NCBI RefSeq assembly: GCF_016820585.1
Contig: NZ_JADHDX010000008.1
Location: 1-64,000, forward strand
Source of the DNA: Arthrobacter beigongshangensis
GTDB taxonomy: Bacteria > Bacillota > Bacilli > Bacillales_A > Planococcaceae
DNA: 64,000 nucleotides
Reading direction: 5' to 3'
The translations under genes and the position numbers were made by a program. Below, one piece after another: positions 1 through 8,941 of this stretch. Position 1 is the first letter of the stretch; every line of letters begins with the position of its first letter. The notes under the pieces were generated by a model. It saw only the letters and a list, made by a program, of their open reading frames with translations, did not search any database and was not told where the DNA came from.

Positions 1-154
1 TAGAAGAAAATGAATAGCTCATTTCTTGCTGGCATTAAATTAATAATGTCATGTGTTTTGCTCGGGTGCATGAAGCACCTTTGCTGTATTTCGTTGACGT
101 TTTGCTGTTCAGTTTTCAAGGTTCATAAGTTGTTGTTTTGTTAGCAACTATTCT
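1..154 (-). other. rRNA operon leader (upstream of 16S, gene off-window)
   Basis: Read on the minus strand this stretch follows an rrn-type promoter and carries TTGAAAACTGAAC (107-119), a motif typical of the Bacillales leader before 16S rRNA. The 16S gene itself is not in the window; I infer it starts shortly beyond base 1. No ORF or tRNA is visible here. Confidence 0.7.
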
Positions 155-183
155 AATATAACATTCTAGCGAATAGAAGTCAA
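155..183 (-). promoter_or_regulatory. rRNA operon promoter (sigma-A)
   Basis: Minus strand: TTGACT (178-183), 17-bp spacer, TATATT (155-160), with an A/T-rich stretch upstream (184-225) that could act as an UP element. It lies between the last tRNA gene and the rRNA leader, so the rRNA operon can be transcribed independently of the tRNA operon. Confidence 0.75.
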
Positions 184-228
184 TCATTATTTCAAAATCA
201 TTTTTAAAGCTATTTCATTTAAGTAATA

Positions 229-302
229 TGGAGCGGGTGAAGGGAATCGAACCCTCATCATCAGCTTGGAAGGCTGAGGTTTTACCACTAAACTACACCC
301 GC
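229..302 (-). tRNA. tRNA-Gly (TCC)
   Basis: Cloverleaf on the minus strand with acceptor GCGGGTG / CACCCGC, T-arm GGTTCGATTCC and encoded CCA. The anticodon loop centre is TCC, reading GGA/GGG glycine codons. Last tRNA of the six-gene operon. Confidence 0.95.
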
Positions 303-311
303 ATATAAGTA

Positions 312-388
312 TGGCGCGCCCGGCAGAAGTCGAATCCACAACCTCCTGATCCGTAGTCAGGTGCTCTATCCAATTGAGCTACGAGCGC
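312..388 (-). tRNA. tRNA-Arg (ACG)
   Basis: 77-nt cloverleaf on the minus strand, anticodon ACG (A34 presumably edited to inosine), T-loop TTCGACT, encoded CCA. Acceptor GCGCTCG pairs with the 3' GGGCGC arm with one G-T wobble. Confidence 0.95.
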
Positions 389-409
389 TCTGTTTAAAAC
401 GGAAATGAT

Positions 410-496
<87 letters not shown>

Positions 497-557
497 GTGT
501 ATTTGGCGACAAACTTTATTATACATTACATGCTTCATTTGTCAACATTTTTTAAAA

Positions 558-633
558 TGGTGAGCCATGCAGGATTCGAACCTGCGACCCTCTGATTAAA
601 AGTCAGATGCTCTACCAACTGAGCTAATGGCTC
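558..633 (-). tRNA. tRNA-Lys (TTT)
   Basis: 76-nt cloverleaf on the minus strand with anticodon TTT in loop CTTTTAA, acceptor GAGCCAT / ATGGCTC and encoded CCA. Confidence 0.96.
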
Positions 634-668
634 TCTATTATATATGAAGAAACAACTTCAAGGTTGAA

Positions 669-740
669 CTGGGGTAGCTGGATTCGAACCAACGAATGAC
701 GGAGTCAAAGTCCGTTGCCTTACCGCTTGGCTATACCCCA
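669..740 (-). tRNA. tRNA-Gln (TTG), CCA not encoded
   Basis: 72-nt cloverleaf on the minus strand: acceptor TGGGGTA / TACCCCA, anticodon TTG, discriminator G at 669. The gene is followed by TTC rather than CCA, so the CCA end must be added by tRNA nucleotidyltransferase, unlike its five neighbours. Confidence 0.93.
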
Positions 741-745
741 CCGAT

Positions 746-820
746 TGGTGACCCCTACGGGATTCGAACCCGTGTTACCGCCGTGAAAGGGCGGTGTCTT
801 AACCGCTTGACCAAGGGGCC
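746..820 (-). tRNA. tRNA-Glu (TTC)
   Basis: 75-nt cloverleaf on the minus strand, anticodon TTC in loop CTTTCAC, T-arm GGGTTCGAATCCC, encoded CCA. First tRNA of the operon, about 75 nt downstream of its promoter. Confidence 0.96.
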
Positions 821-896
821 TCATAAAGTATTGATATCGCATGTCTGGAACATCACATCTTGTTTTTGAAGTGGTATTTCCTAACCGACTTTTTCT

Positions 897-925
897 ATTA
901 TAGACAGTTCAATTCCCCACGTCAA
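897..925 (-). promoter_or_regulatory. tRNA operon promoter (sigma-A)
   Basis: Minus strand TTGACG (920-925), 17-bp spacer, TATAAT (897-902): near-consensus sigma-A promoter directed into the six-tRNA cluster. Confidence 0.88.
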
Positions 926-960
926 CACTTTTCCATAATTTCTTTTCAATTACTTTCAAA

Positions 961-1005
961 AGAAAGGCAAAACCGCCGATCAATTGCGACCCAGCGATCT
1001 TGCCT
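961..1005 (-). terminator. Probable terminator of tex-sprT
   Basis: Minus-strand arms AGGCAA (1000-1005) and TTGCCT (965-970) enclose GATC/GCGA complementarity and are followed by TTCTTTT. Imperfect stem, placed just after the sprT stop codon. Confidence 0.45.
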
Positions 1006-1010
1006 CTAGA

Positions 1011-1460
1011 TTACATCTCCATTATAACCCCTGCACATTTCCCGCATCTATACTTCCGCACGTCCATCCTTCTTCTCCGCTTGTACTCCAACTCACATGC
1101 TACACATTTATAAAGATGTAGCGCTAGCCGCTTTTGATTTCTTTCAGAAAGTACTTTACAAAACCTTGGAGATCCCGTTTTCCTGAGCAGCTCCTTAAAG
1201 TCAACATCTCGGTGGCGATAGCCCTTTCCTTCTATATGAAGATGGTAATGACATAGTTCATGTTTGATAACCCCGACTAATTCTTCCATTCCATACTTCT
1301 GAAATACCAATGGGTTAATCTCAATCGAGTGATCTGCTAACATATAACGTCCACCTGTTGTACGTAACCTACTATTAAAGCGAGATACATGGAGGAACGG
1401 CTTTCCAAATACGTCAATAGAAATAACTTCTATCAGCTTCTGTAAGTCTGTATCCATCAT
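1011..1460 (-). CDS. SprT-family zinc metalloprotease-like protein (YdcK)
   Basis: 149-aa SprT-like protein. The HELCH motif (about residues 67-71) gives the zincin HExxH signature, and two CxxC pairs near the C-terminus form the zinc ribbon of SprT proteins. Function is inferred from the family (putative metallopeptidase fold); the bacterial substrate is unknown. The start is the ATG at 1460, 9 nt from a strong AGGAGGGG; an upstream in-frame ATG (1466) is too close to that SD. It lies 36 nt downstream of tex on the same strand, the ydcI-ydcK order of B. subtilis, so the two are probably co-transcribed. Confidence 0.88.
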   Translation of the reverse strand: MMDTDLQKLIEVISIDVFGKPFLHVSRFNSRLRTTGGRYMLADHSIEINPLVFQKYGMEELVGVIKHELCHYHLHIEGKGYRHRDVDFKELLRKTGSPRFCKVLSERNQKRLALHLYKCVACELEYKRRRRMDVRKYRCGKCAGVIMEM

Positions 1461-1496
1461 GACCATTCCCCTCCTGAACTCAAGTACTACAACTCG

Positions 1497-3656
1497 TTAG
1501 CTTTTTACCGGCGGTAACATCGTTAATGAAATTCTACCCTTCGCTTTATCTACTCCCTCTACCCATACCGTAACGATATCACCCGACGACACTACATCTA
1601 ATGGGTGTTTCACATAACCTTTTCTCAATTTCGAAATATGAACTAGCCCATCTTCCTTTACCCCTATATCAATGAATGCACCGAAATCGACCACATTCCG
1701 GACAGTCCCTTGCATTTCAAGACCTTGGTAAAGATCTTTCATATCTAGTACATCCGCTTTTAATAGCGGTTGTGGAAAATCATCACGTGGATCTCGATTC
1801 GGTCTTTGAAGGGTGTCGATAATATCCTTCAGCGTTACTTCTCCAACATCTAACTTCGCGGCAAGCGATTTAATGTCAAGGTCTGCCAATGCTTCCGCCG
1901 TTTCTTTCTTGCCGAGTACTTTTTTCCCTAATCCAACCTCTTCTAGTACTCGCTCCGCTAACGCATAGCTTTCTGGGTGAATGCCGGTTGAATCAAAAGG
2001 ATCTGCCGCCCCAGGTACACGAAGAAAGCCGATCGCTTGTTCATAAGTCTTCGCACCAAGTCGCGGCACTTTCTTCAATTGGTTCCGCTTCGTAAACAAA
2101 CCGTTTTCTTCGCGAGATTTCACGATGTTTTCTGCCACAACCTTCGATAACCCCGCAACATATTGCAGCAATGATGAGGAGGCAGTGTTCACGTCGACTC
2201 CCACTCGGTTCACCGCTGTTTCAACAACGAACGTTAATGATTCCGATAAGCGTTTTTTAGCTACATCATGCTGATATTGCCCTACTCCAACAGAACCCGG
2301 GTCAATTTTCACTAGCTCAGATAGCGGATCCTGCAAACGCCTGGCAATCGATACCGCACTTCGCTGTTCAACTTGTAAATCCGGGAACTCTTCCCGCGCT
2401 TTAGCCGAAGCTGAGTAGACACTTGCCCCCGCTTCATTGACAATTACATAAGAAACGCCTGCTGTTGCTTCTTTTATACATTCCACAATAAACAACTCTG
2501 TCTCACGCGAAGCAGTTCCATTTCCAATCGCTATAATAGAAACCGGATATTTTTTAAGTAGCTCCAAAATGATACGCTTCGACTTTTCCTTTTCCGGCTT
2601 CGGCGGATGCGGATACACAACAGATATCTCCAGCAGCTTTCCGGTTTCATCGACAACTGCTAGCTTACAGCCTGAACGGAAGGCTGGGTCCACGCCTAAC
2701 ACCACTTTCCCTTTCAATGGCGGCTGCAGGAGCAGGCTCTTTAAGTTTTCCGAAAATACATGGATTGCCTGTTCTTCAGCCTTCTCAGTCAAAGCCGTTC
2801 TAATTTCCCGTTCAATAGAAGGCGCTATCAATCGCTTAAATGCATCTTCAATCGCTTCCTTCACTTGCGCGGCTACCGGCACATGGGCTTTGCGGATCAA
2901 TTCACGTTCAAGTCCCCCGATAATTTGTACTGTCGGGAAGGATACACTAATTCTAAGCACTTCTTCTTTTTCACCGCGATTCAACGCAAGCACACGGTGT
3001 GGCACTATTTTTTTTAGCGGCTCTTCGTACTCATAATAGTTACCGAATACGTTGCGCTCATCTTCCGCACCTTTTCTTACCGCAGATACAATCAAACCAT
3101 TATTCCATGTCAGCTTCCGGATATTCTCCCGAATGGCGGCATCATCCGCAAACCGCTCGGCAATAATATCACGTGCACCCGAGAGTGCCTCTTCAACTGT
3201 AGTTATGCCCGCTTCTTCATTCATAAAAGGCTTGGCCATTTCTTCCGGCATGGCCGTCGAATATTCCAACAACTGATTAGCGAGTGGTTCAAGTCCAGCT
3301 TCAATTGCAATCATTGCTCTCGTCCGCCTTTTCTGTTTAAACGGACGGTACAAATCTTCAATGCGCTGTAGCACTGTAGCTCCTTCAATCGATTTTCTCA
3401 AATCGTCGTCAAGTTTACCTTGCTCATCAATCAGCCGAATCACTTCTTCTTTTCGCTGTTCAAGACCTTTGACATAACTATAAGCATCCTCAATTGCCTT
3501 TATCTGAACCTCATCAAGTGAGCCCGTTTCCTCTTTTCGATACCTAGCTATGAACGGAACCGTGTTTCCTTGATCAAGTAGCTCAATTACTTTTTCGGTT
3601 TGACGGATACTGACAGCCGCCTTGTCCGCTGTCGCTTTAATAATATGTCCTATCAA
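1497..3656 (-). CDS. tex: Tex-like S1 RNA-binding transcription accessory protein (YdcI)
   Basis: About 719 aa, the usual Tex length. In order: N-terminal helical Tex domain with the hallmark VPFIARYRKE, a YqgF/RNase H-like domain (VLGVDPAFRSGCKLAV), helix-hairpin-helix repeats, and a C-terminal S1 domain (GTVRNVVDFGAFIDIGVKED). Tex binds nucleic acid and affects transcription; the detailed role in Bacillales is unclear. The frame is open to 3767, but I place the start at a TTG (3654-3656) just after GAAAGGGTGG, because homologous sequence begins there. An ATG 30 nt upstream is the alternative and lacks a good SD. Confidence 0.93.
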   Translation of the reverse strand: MIGHIIKATADKAAVSIRQTEKVIELLDQGNTVPFIARYRKEETGSLDEVQIKAIEDAYSYVKGLEQRKEEVIRLIDEQGKLDDDLRKSIEGATVLQRIEDLYRPFKQKRRTRAMIAIEAGLEPLANQLLEYSTAMPEEMAKPFMNEEAGITTVEEALSGARDIIAERFADDAAIRENIRKLTWNNGLIVSAVRKGAEDERNVFGNYYEYEEPLKKIVPHRVLALNRGEKEEVLRISVSFPTVQIIGGLERELIRKAHVPVAAQVKEAIEDAFKRLIAPSIEREIRTALTEKAEEQAIHVFSENLKSLLLQPPLKGKVVLGVDPAFRSGCKLAVVDETGKLLEISVVYPHPPKPEKEKSKRIILELLKKYPVSIIAIGNGTASRETELFIVECIKEATAGVSYVIVNEAGASVYSASAKAREEFPDLQVEQRSAVSIARRLQDPLSELVKIDPGSVGVGQYQHDVAKKRLSESLTFVVETAVNRVGVDVNTASSSLLQYVAGLSKVVAENIVKSREENGLFTKRNQLKKVPRLGAKTYEQAIGFLRVPGAADPFDSTGIHPESYALAERVLEEVGLGKKVLGKKETAEALADLDIKSLAAKLDVGEVTLKDIIDTLQRPNRDPRDDFPQPLLKADVLDMKDLYQGLEMQGTVRNVVDFGAFIDIGVKEDGLVHISKLRKGYVKHPLDVVSSGDIVTVWVEGVDKAKGRISLTMLPPVKS

Positions 3657-3820
3657 TACAACCACCCTTTCTTCACTGCCTTTCATTTTAACATCAATTA
3701 CGCCTTGCTGTAATTGCGTCCGGATTTTTTTCGAACACGCTAGGCCCATAGGATGTGGGTCATGCAACTATTGTCGCAGGACGCGACGAACTTAAGTTGC
3801 CTTCCTCTAAAGCTTCCCTT

Positions 3821-3919
3821 AAAAATCCGTGACATCCGCCGTAGGCTTTTATCTGTATTCTGCAGGTTTTTTTGCTGAATTCAAACAAAAAGCCTACTTC
3901 CCATTTATAGAAGTAGACT
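3821..3919 (-). repeat. Dispersed structured repeat, copy D (minus orientation)
   Basis: Read on the minus strand: a hairpin with core ACTTCTATAAATGG, then GAATTCAGC, then GCCTACGGCGGATGTCACGGATTTTTAAGGG. These blocks occur in the same order in the copy at 41139-41328. The first hairpin doubles as the rsbX terminator. Confidence 0.6.
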
Positions 3920-3920
3920 T
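3886..3920 (-). terminator. Terminator of the rsb-sigB operon
   Basis: Minus strand AAGTCTACTTC / GAAGTAGGCTT stem followed by TTTTTG; it overlaps the rsbX stop codon. Confidence 0.8.
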
Positions 3921-4501
3921 CCCGCTATAAAGGTTGCATCGTCTCCGTCATCGACGGTTTGTAATACATTCCGAGACAATTCATATGCCCCTGAGCTCTC
4001 CTTTAATAAAAATTTTGGGCTATTTAACGTGACCCCATCTGAATGTAGAAAAAACAAATCTCCCGCCTGGTAGTCGTATTGCTGCGTATTTAACTTTTGA
4101 GGTCTCCCCGACAGATAGCCCATTACAGGCAAAGGATAAATCATCTTTGTTCTGTTGTGCAAAATATATAATCGAACATTCCCCACACAACTGTATTGTA
4201 TCGTTTTCTGGGTATGGTCTATCTTCAAAATCGCAACAGCGGCTCCACGTTTTTGTACCATATATTCATTACAACGACTTAGCAATTCGTCAATCGTTTC
4301 AGAATGAAATTCGCTCAATACTTTTGGAATGATTTGTGCTGATTGACGAGCAATCGGTCCACTCCCTAAGCCATCCGCAATGGCGCAGATGAAATAATCC
4401 TTCTCGGCTTGCATGAAGTACGTATCTCCAGATTCCCAATTTCCCCGTTTCGCAGCCTGATAAACATAGACTTCAACGTGTTCAGTTAGCATAGATTCCA
4501 C
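3905..4501 (-). CDS. rsbX: RsbX, PP2C-type feedback phosphatase of the stressosome
   Basis: 198-aa PP2C-like phosphatase, close to the B. subtilis RsbX size (199 aa). Visible metal-site motifs are FICAIADGLGSG near residue 36 and FFLHSDGVT around residue 150. RsbX dephosphorylates RsbS-P and RsbR-P, resetting the stressosome after stress. It is the last gene of the sigB operon and its start overlaps the sigB stop by one base, so it is translationally coupled. A terminator overlaps its 3' end. Confidence 0.93.
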   Translation of the reverse strand: MESMLTEHVEVYVYQAAKRGNWESGDTYFMQAEKDYFICAIADGLGSGPIARQSAQIIPKVLSEFHSETIDELLSRCNEYMVQKRGAAVAILKIDHTQKTIQYSCVGNVRLYILHNRTKMIYPLPVMGYLSGRPQKLNTQQYDYQAGDLFFLHSDGVTLNSPKFLLKESSGAYELSRNVLQTVDDGDDATFIAGSLLL

Positions 4502-5292
4502 TATGAAACACCACCAGCCGCCAGAATTGCTTCCTGTAACTTCTTGATAGCTTTTCGTTGTAATCTCGAGACATGCATTTGGGAAATACCAAGTCGCTCT
4601 CCTGCTTCTTTTTGGCTTAATTGTTCGATATATGTATATTGGATAATCTGTTTTTCGCGTTCTGAAAGTACATTTAACGCATTCGCAACTAACATACGTT
4701 GATCTATCCTTTCAAAGCCTGCATCAGTATCTCCAATGATATCAAACAAAGTCACCAGCGCTCCATCAGAATCTGACTCCAGCCCCCGATCCATAGAAAG
4801 TGCCTGATAACTTCTTCCCATTTCCATCGCTTCAAGGATCAGTTCTTCGTCCACATCTAGGTATTCAGCAATTTCACTGACGAGCGGAGAGCGTTGTAAT
4901 TCTGTCGTTAACGCTTCAACAGCTGCTTTAATTCTTGGGCCAAGCTCCTTAATACGTCTCGGAACATGGACTGCCCACGTTTTGTCCCTAAGAAACCGTT
5001 TGATTTCTCCAATGATTGTTGGAACTGCGAATGCTTCAAAACTTCTACCAAATGCCGGATCGTAACGACGAATCGCTCCTAAAAGTCCCAGCATACCTAC
5101 TTGCGCTATATCCTCATGATAAGGTTTGCCATTGGAATATTTTCTAGCAATCGATTGTACCAAACGCTCATAATGTAGAACGAGATTTGTTTGCGCTTCT
5201 TCATTTTCGGTTTCCTGGTATTGCTTTATCCAAAGCAGTACCTGTTCCTTCGTTCCAGAATCACGAGGAGACTGTTCTTCCGACATCATCAT
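4501..5292 (-). CDS. sigB: General stress sigma factor SigB
   Basis: 263-aa group 3 sigma-70 factor. Region 2 contains DIAQVGMLGLLGAIRRYDP, followed by FLRDKTWAVHVPRR and VPRRIKELGPRI as in B. subtilis SigB. Region 4 ends with an HTH (SQKEAGERLGISQMHVSRLQRK). It directs RNA polymerase to GTTT-GGGTA promoters, four candidates of which lie in this window. Three consecutive ATGs occur at the start (5292, 5289, 5286); a GGGGGG tract abuts the first, so the third is equally plausible. It overlaps rsbW by about 30 nt. Confidence 0.97.
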   Translation of the reverse strand: MMMSEEQSPRDSGTKEQVLLWIKQYQETENEEAQTNLVLHYERLVQSIARKYSNGKPYHEDIAQVGMLGLLGAIRRYDPAFGRSFEAFAVPTIIGEIKRFLRDKTWAVHVPRRIKELGPRIKAAVEALTTELQRSPLVSEIAEYLDVDEELILEAMEMGRSYQALSMDRGLESDSDGALVTLFDIIGDTDAGFERIDQRMLVANALNVLSEREKQIIQYTYIEQLSQKEAGERLGISQMHVSRLQRKAIKKLQEAILAAGGVS

Positions 5293-5734
5293 CCCCCCGC
5301 TCTCCGCCGAGATATTTAGTCATAAAGACCGTCACACCCTCCTTATGATGTACTTTCACATCATCCATAAGTGTTTCCATCAGGTACAAACCGAGGCCGC
5401 CTTCCCGAAGAAATTGAACTTCCACCTGTTCGTTATAGGGCCCTAATGATTTTTTCGTCTCCTCAAAATTAAAACTTTTCCCATGATCCGCAACCATGAT
5501 TTCTAACCTATCTTCGAAAAGTGCGCAGCCGACAACGACTTCTCCTTCCTCATCAGCCTTATACGCATGCTGAACCGCATTTGTAATCGCTTCACTCGAA
5601 GCTATCTTTAAATCTTCAATTTCGTCATACGTAAAACCTAATCGGCTTGCGAGTCCCGATATTGTTAGACGAGCGACACCTACATACTGGGCTTTCGCGG
5701 GAACCCTGATTTCAATATAGTCATACGCCTGCAT
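5261..5734 (-). CDS. rsbW: RsbW, anti-sigma-B factor / RsbV kinase
   Basis: 157-aa GHKL-fold serine kinase. The N box (ASSEAITNAVQHAY), the ADHGKSFNFEE segment and the G box EGGLGLYLMETLMDDV are intact. RsbW sequesters sigma-B or phosphorylates RsbV, depending on ATP and RsbV state. The frame opens at a TTG (5755), but the ATG at 5734 (MQAYDYIEIRVPA) matches the family start. It overlaps the rsbV stop, indicating coupled translation. Confidence 0.95.
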   Translation of the reverse strand: MQAYDYIEIRVPAKAQYVGVARLTISGLASRLGFTYDEIEDLKIASSEAITNAVQHAYKADEEGEVVVGCALFEDRLEIMVADHGKSFNFEETKKSLGPYNEQVEVQFLREGGLGLYLMETLMDDVKVHHKEGVTVFMTKYLGGERGDDDVGRTVSS

Positions 5735-6062
5735 CTTCGTCCCTACTTTCCTCAATTGCTATATCCATAACTTCATTTAAACCTGTAATTTCAAATAGCC
5801 TTTTAAGGCGCGAATTAACACCAATGATTTTGACATGCCCTCCGTTAGCTTTCACAGCTTTATAAAACCCAACAAATACGCCGAGACCGGTACTGTCCAC
5901 ATACTCCACCTCGGACAGATCTAATTCCGCTTGCATATCTGCCACTTTTTCAGCCGGTGCGAGGCACTCTCTTAACTTCGTGGCTGTAAACGCATCAATT
6001 TCACCAACAATTTTAAAACGTTGAACACTGTTTTCTTCTAATAGCTCCACCTGCAAATCCAT
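5721..6062 (-). CDS. rsbV: RsbV, anti-anti-sigma-B factor
   Basis: 113-aa STAS-domain antagonist. YVDSTGLGVFVG carries the phospho-acceptor serine (about Ser57). Unphosphorylated RsbV binds RsbW and frees sigma-B. The start is the ATG at 6062 after GGGGTGAG; the upstream frame extension to 6116 contains the sigma-B promoter region and is unlikely to be coding. A sigma-B-type promoter directly upstream makes rsbV-rsbW-sigB-rsbX autoregulated. Confidence 0.95.
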   Translation of the reverse strand: MDLQVELLEENSVQRFKIVGEIDAFTATKLRECLAPAEKVADMQAELDLSEVEYVDSTGLGVFVGFYKAVKANGGHVKIIGVNSRLKRLFEITGLNEVMDIAIEESRDEDAGV

Positions 6063-6114
6063 AATTCTCACCCCGAGTTTTCTATTTTTGAAAAAATGCA
6101 CACTAAACTGATGC

Positions 6115-6139
6115 ATACCCTCTTTTTAATAAACAAAAC
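6115..6139 (-). promoter_or_regulatory. Sigma-B autoregulatory promoter of rsbV-rsbW-sigB-rsbX
   Basis: Minus strand GTTTTG (6134-6139), 13-bp spacer, GGGTAT (6115-6120). It sits in the rsbU-rsbV gap, the position of the B. subtilis sigma-B promoter. Confidence 0.85.
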
Positions 6140-6143
6140 TCTA

Positions 6144-7148
6144 TTATTCCCTTTTTTTATAAATCACAATCGTAAAATCATCTCTCAAACGAAAATCCTG
6201 TGCTGCCGCAAGCTTGTTGTACATTGTATCCGCAATAACTTGAGCAGACTCTCCCTTTACTTCTAGCAACAGCGACTTAATCACTTCACTATCTATAAAA
6301 CCAGTATCCGTACGTACTTCTGTCACACCATCCGTCATCATAGCGATGAAATCGCCTTCCTCTAACACAACTGACTTTTCTTCATATAGTACATCCGCAT
6401 GAACGCCAAGCAAAAGCCCCTTTGCACCAAGTTCTGTAAACGTACCAGTAGACGCCTTATACATAAGGGCTGGCTCATGCCCAGCCGAACCGTAAGTAAA
6501 ACTTGCATCTCTTGCATCGTACTTCCCATAAAACATGGAAATAAACATAGAGTCATCTACGCTCTTTTCCACGATTCGATTAACGATTTCGAGTACATTT
6601 CCCGGACTTGTATCCTCGTTACGCAAACTGTCAATCCCGAACTTTATCATTGTCATACAAAGCGCCGCCGGAATTCCCTTTCCCATCACATCAGCAACTG
6701 CTACACTTGTCTCATAATAATTATCATGCAGAAAATAAATATAATCTCCACTCATCTTTTTGGCCGGCTCTGTTACAAAGCCGATATCCAATTCTCGAAC
6801 TTCCGGTATTTTTGTCTTCAATAATGTATCTTGCACCTTCACAGCTACATTGATTTCCATCTGGATTTCTGCCTGCCTACGGATTAAGCTTTGATGCTCC
6901 TTAAGAGCAAGTCCATAGTGAATCATCATTTCAATTAAAAAATCAAATGAATTCACCAGCTCATCCTGTATATCCGGATACATTTCAGTAAGAGCAATTT
7001 TATGAATACTAATGACCTCTTCAGGTGATATGTCTTGCCCAATGAATTTCCTACTAAATTTCTGCCCCAAATAAAGAGCTTCTTCATTTGGCCTATCAAT
7101 ATATTGCTGCATAATTTCTTTATATTGCTTCACAATATCCTGAGGCAC
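6144..7148 (-). CDS. rsbU: RsbU, PP2C phosphatase activating RsbV
   Basis: 334 aa, matching RsbU. An N-terminal helical RsbT-binding domain (to about residue 85) precedes a PP2C/SpoIIE-type phosphatase domain with MSGDYIYF, VADVMGKGIPAALCM and MMTDGVTE metal-site motifs. When bound by RsbT it dephosphorylates RsbV-P. The start is GTG (7148) after AGGTGAGG at a long spacing; no better start is visible. rsbT lies 14 nt upstream. Confidence 0.94.
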   Translation of the reverse strand: MPQDIVKQYKEIMQQYIDRPNEEALYLGQKFSRKFIGQDISPEEVISIHKIALTEMYPDIQDELVNSFDFLIEMMIHYGLALKEHQSLIRRQAEIQMEINVAVKVQDTLLKTKIPEVRELDIGFVTEPAKKMSGDYIYFLHDNYYETSVAVADVMGKGIPAALCMTMIKFGIDSLRNEDTSPGNVLEIVNRIVEKSVDDSMFISMFYGKYDARDASFTYGSAGHEPALMYKASTGTFTELGAKGLLLGVHADVLYEEKSVVLEEGDFIAMMTDGVTEVRTDTGFIDSEVIKSLLLEVKGESAQVIADTMYNKLAAAQDFRLRDDFTIVIYKKRE

Positions 7149-7162
7149 CCATCATCATCCCC

Positions 7163-7564
7163 TCACCTAAGCCATTTTGTTGCGGTAATTACCGTTCCCA
7201 CCCCAACTTCTGTCTCTAATTTAAATTCGTCCATAAGCCTTCTTACACCCGGCATTCCTGCACCAAGCCCTCCTGAAGTTGTAAACCCATCCTCCATTAC
7301 TATACGTATATCCGAAATTCCGGGTCCCTCGTCAGAAGCGATGATTGTAATGCCTGATAAGCCATCTACAGAAAGACTTTCAATTTCAATTTTACCTTTT
7401 CCAGCATATAAATAAATATTACGTGCTAACTCGCTAATAGCAGTTGTAATGCGTGCCTGATCAACAGTACTAAAGCCGGACTTTTTAGCCTCATTCCGAC
7501 CAAGCTGTCGAGCCGCAACAATATCCCACTCCCTATTTATCTCTACAGAAGACCGGTCCCCCAT
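7163..7564 (-). CDS. rsbT: RsbT, stressosome switch kinase
   Basis: 133-aa GHKL kinase with N box AISELARNIYLYAG and ATP-lid motifs DEGPGI and GGLGAGMPGVRRLMDEF. RsbT phosphorylates RsbR/RsbS on stress, leaves the stressosome and activates RsbU. The start ATG (7564) lies 2 nt from the rsbS stop, in the invariant R-S-T-U order. Confidence 0.95.
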   Translation of the reverse strand: MGDRSSVEINREWDIVAARQLGRNEAKKSGFSTVDQARITTAISELARNIYLYAGKGKIEIESLSVDGLSGITIIASDEGPGISDIRIVMEDGFTTSGGLGAGMPGVRRLMDEFKLETEVGVGTVITATKWLR

Positions 7565-7566
7565 AA

Positions 7567-7929
7567 TCAGGCCTCCAATTCTTGGCGTAGTTTGTCCAAT
7601 CCGTTTTCAAGATCGAGCGCAGTCAATACATCCTCCAAGCGAATTCCAAGTTCAATGAGTGTAATAGCGACGGCTGGCTGAATTCCTGTAATAACAACTT
7701 TGGCTCCCATCAATCCCGACATGCTAATGACATCTCCTAACACTTTAGCGATGAATGAATCAATGAAGTCAATCGGCGTCAAATCGATCACCACACCTCT
7801 CGCCGTCGTTTCATGCATCTTTTTCAATAGATCCTCTTGAAACTGAATAGCCGTCTGGTCATCGAGTTCCCATTGGACAGAAACGATTAAAACGTCGTTT
7901 AATTTTAAAATTGGAATTCGCATATTCAT
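7567..7929 (-). CDS. rsbS: RsbS, stressosome scaffold (STAS)
   Basis: 120-aa single STAS domain. [12 protein letters not shown] contains the serine (about Ser58) that RsbT phosphorylates. The start is the ATG at 7929 (ATGA overlap with the rsbR stop), 9 nt from GGAGGT; a TTG two codons upstream is less likely. RsbS forms the stressosome core with RsbR and holds RsbT. Confidence 0.95.
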   Translation of the reverse strand: MNMRIPILKLNDVLIVSVQWELDDQTAIQFQEDLLKKMHETTARGVVIDLTPIDFIDSFIAKVLGDVISMSGLMGAKVVITGIQPAVAITLIELGIRLEDVLTALDLENGLDKLRQELEA

Positions 7930-8756
7930 GAGCAATCTACCTCCATCATGGTACGGTTCGTCAACCTCAAGGCCTCCTGCATCCCGCGTCTCAATGTACT
8001 CGTAGTAGTGAAATCATTTAAATTGATACCTAAAGTCACAATCGTCTGGGCAATTTCCGGCCGAATTCCGACAAGCATGCATTTTGCCCCGACGAGTCTG
8101 ACCGCATCCGCTGCTTGAATAATATGATGGGCAACCATTGTATCGACAACTGGTACACCTGTAATATCGAGGAGAACAACTTCCGCCCTTTGCCTTACTA
8201 CCCCTTCCAATAGGTTTTCCATAATGAGCTTGGCACGTTCCGAATCAATCGTTCCGACTAATGGCATAACTGAAATTTTATCGAAAACAGGAATTAGTGA
8301 TGCAGATAACTCCTGCAAAGCGATTCTTTGTAAGCTAACCGTTCGTTCCCATTCCGTAGAGTAGGCTTGGATAATGCTTCCACGTAGGGGTGTAATCCAA
8401 TTTGTAAACACATCCATGACAGGACGCAAATTACTGTTTTTAATGATCTCTTTTTCTTCTAGTAAATTAAAAGTAATTCGCGAAAAATTATCAATCGCCT
8501 TGTTCACAAATTTAATGGACCAACCGAAACGTACTACTTTTTCAGCGAAATCATTTAGCTTCGTTTCGTCAATGACATCGTCATCTGTAATATTTGACGT
8601 CATGAGTTCTGCGAATTCTCTACTTGTTTTTTCGATAAGCTGAAAAGGCATAAACTGAAAAAAGCGCTCATCTTCCACTTCTTCCATACTTACTTGCCAC
8701 CGTTCAATAATGTTATCCAGATACTGATTTATACTTTCCACCATATATTTGTTCAT
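7926..8756 (-). CDS. rsbR: RsbR, stressosome sensor/co-antagonist
   Basis: 276 aa: an N-terminal non-heme globin-like sensor region (1-150) and a C-terminal STAS domain (about 155-265). Thr170 (in VGTID) and Thr206 (in VVDTMVAHH) appear to correspond to phospho-acceptors Thr171 and Thr205 of B. subtilis RsbRA. First gene of the eight-gene operon. The SD (AAGGGGGC) is about 14 nt from the ATG, further than usual. The signal sensed is unknown. Confidence 0.93.
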   Translation of the reverse strand: MNKYMVESINQYLDNIIERWQVSMEEVEDERFFQFMPFQLIEKTSREFAELMTSNITDDDVIDETKLNDFAEKVVRFGWSIKFVNKAIDNFSRITFNLLEEKEIIKNSNLRPVMDVFTNWITPLRGSIIQAYSTEWERTVSLQRIALQELSASLIPVFDKISVMPLVGTIDSERAKLIMENLLEGVVRQRAEVVLLDITGVPVVDTMVAHHIIQAADAVRLVGAKCMLVGIRPEIAQTIVTLGINLNDFTTTSTLRRGMQEALRLTNRTMMEVDCS

Positions 8757-8893
8757 AATAATACCGATAAGCCCCCTTGCTAAATTTCTTTAAGTGAAAT
8801 ACTACATATCCTCATTGTAACGAAAAAAATGAAGTAGCACACCTCTTTTTGTCACATAATTGAAAATAGTCCATTTTTCATGCTTCGACATCA

Positions 8894-8928
8894 AAAAACA
8901 CCGCAGATATAAATCCTGCGGTGTTTTT
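8894..8928 (-). terminator. Terminator of mazEF
   Basis: AAAAACACCGCAG / CTGCGGTGTTTTT perfect stem; T-rich on both strands. It separates mazF from rsbR, so rsbR probably has its own promoter (none clearly seen). Confidence 0.88.
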
Positions 8929-8941
8929 CTTATATGTATGC

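Noticed and set aside
2569..3036. 155-aa plus-strand frame inside tex
   Set aside because: Antisense shadow of tex; no SD and low-complexity Ser/Arg-rich product.
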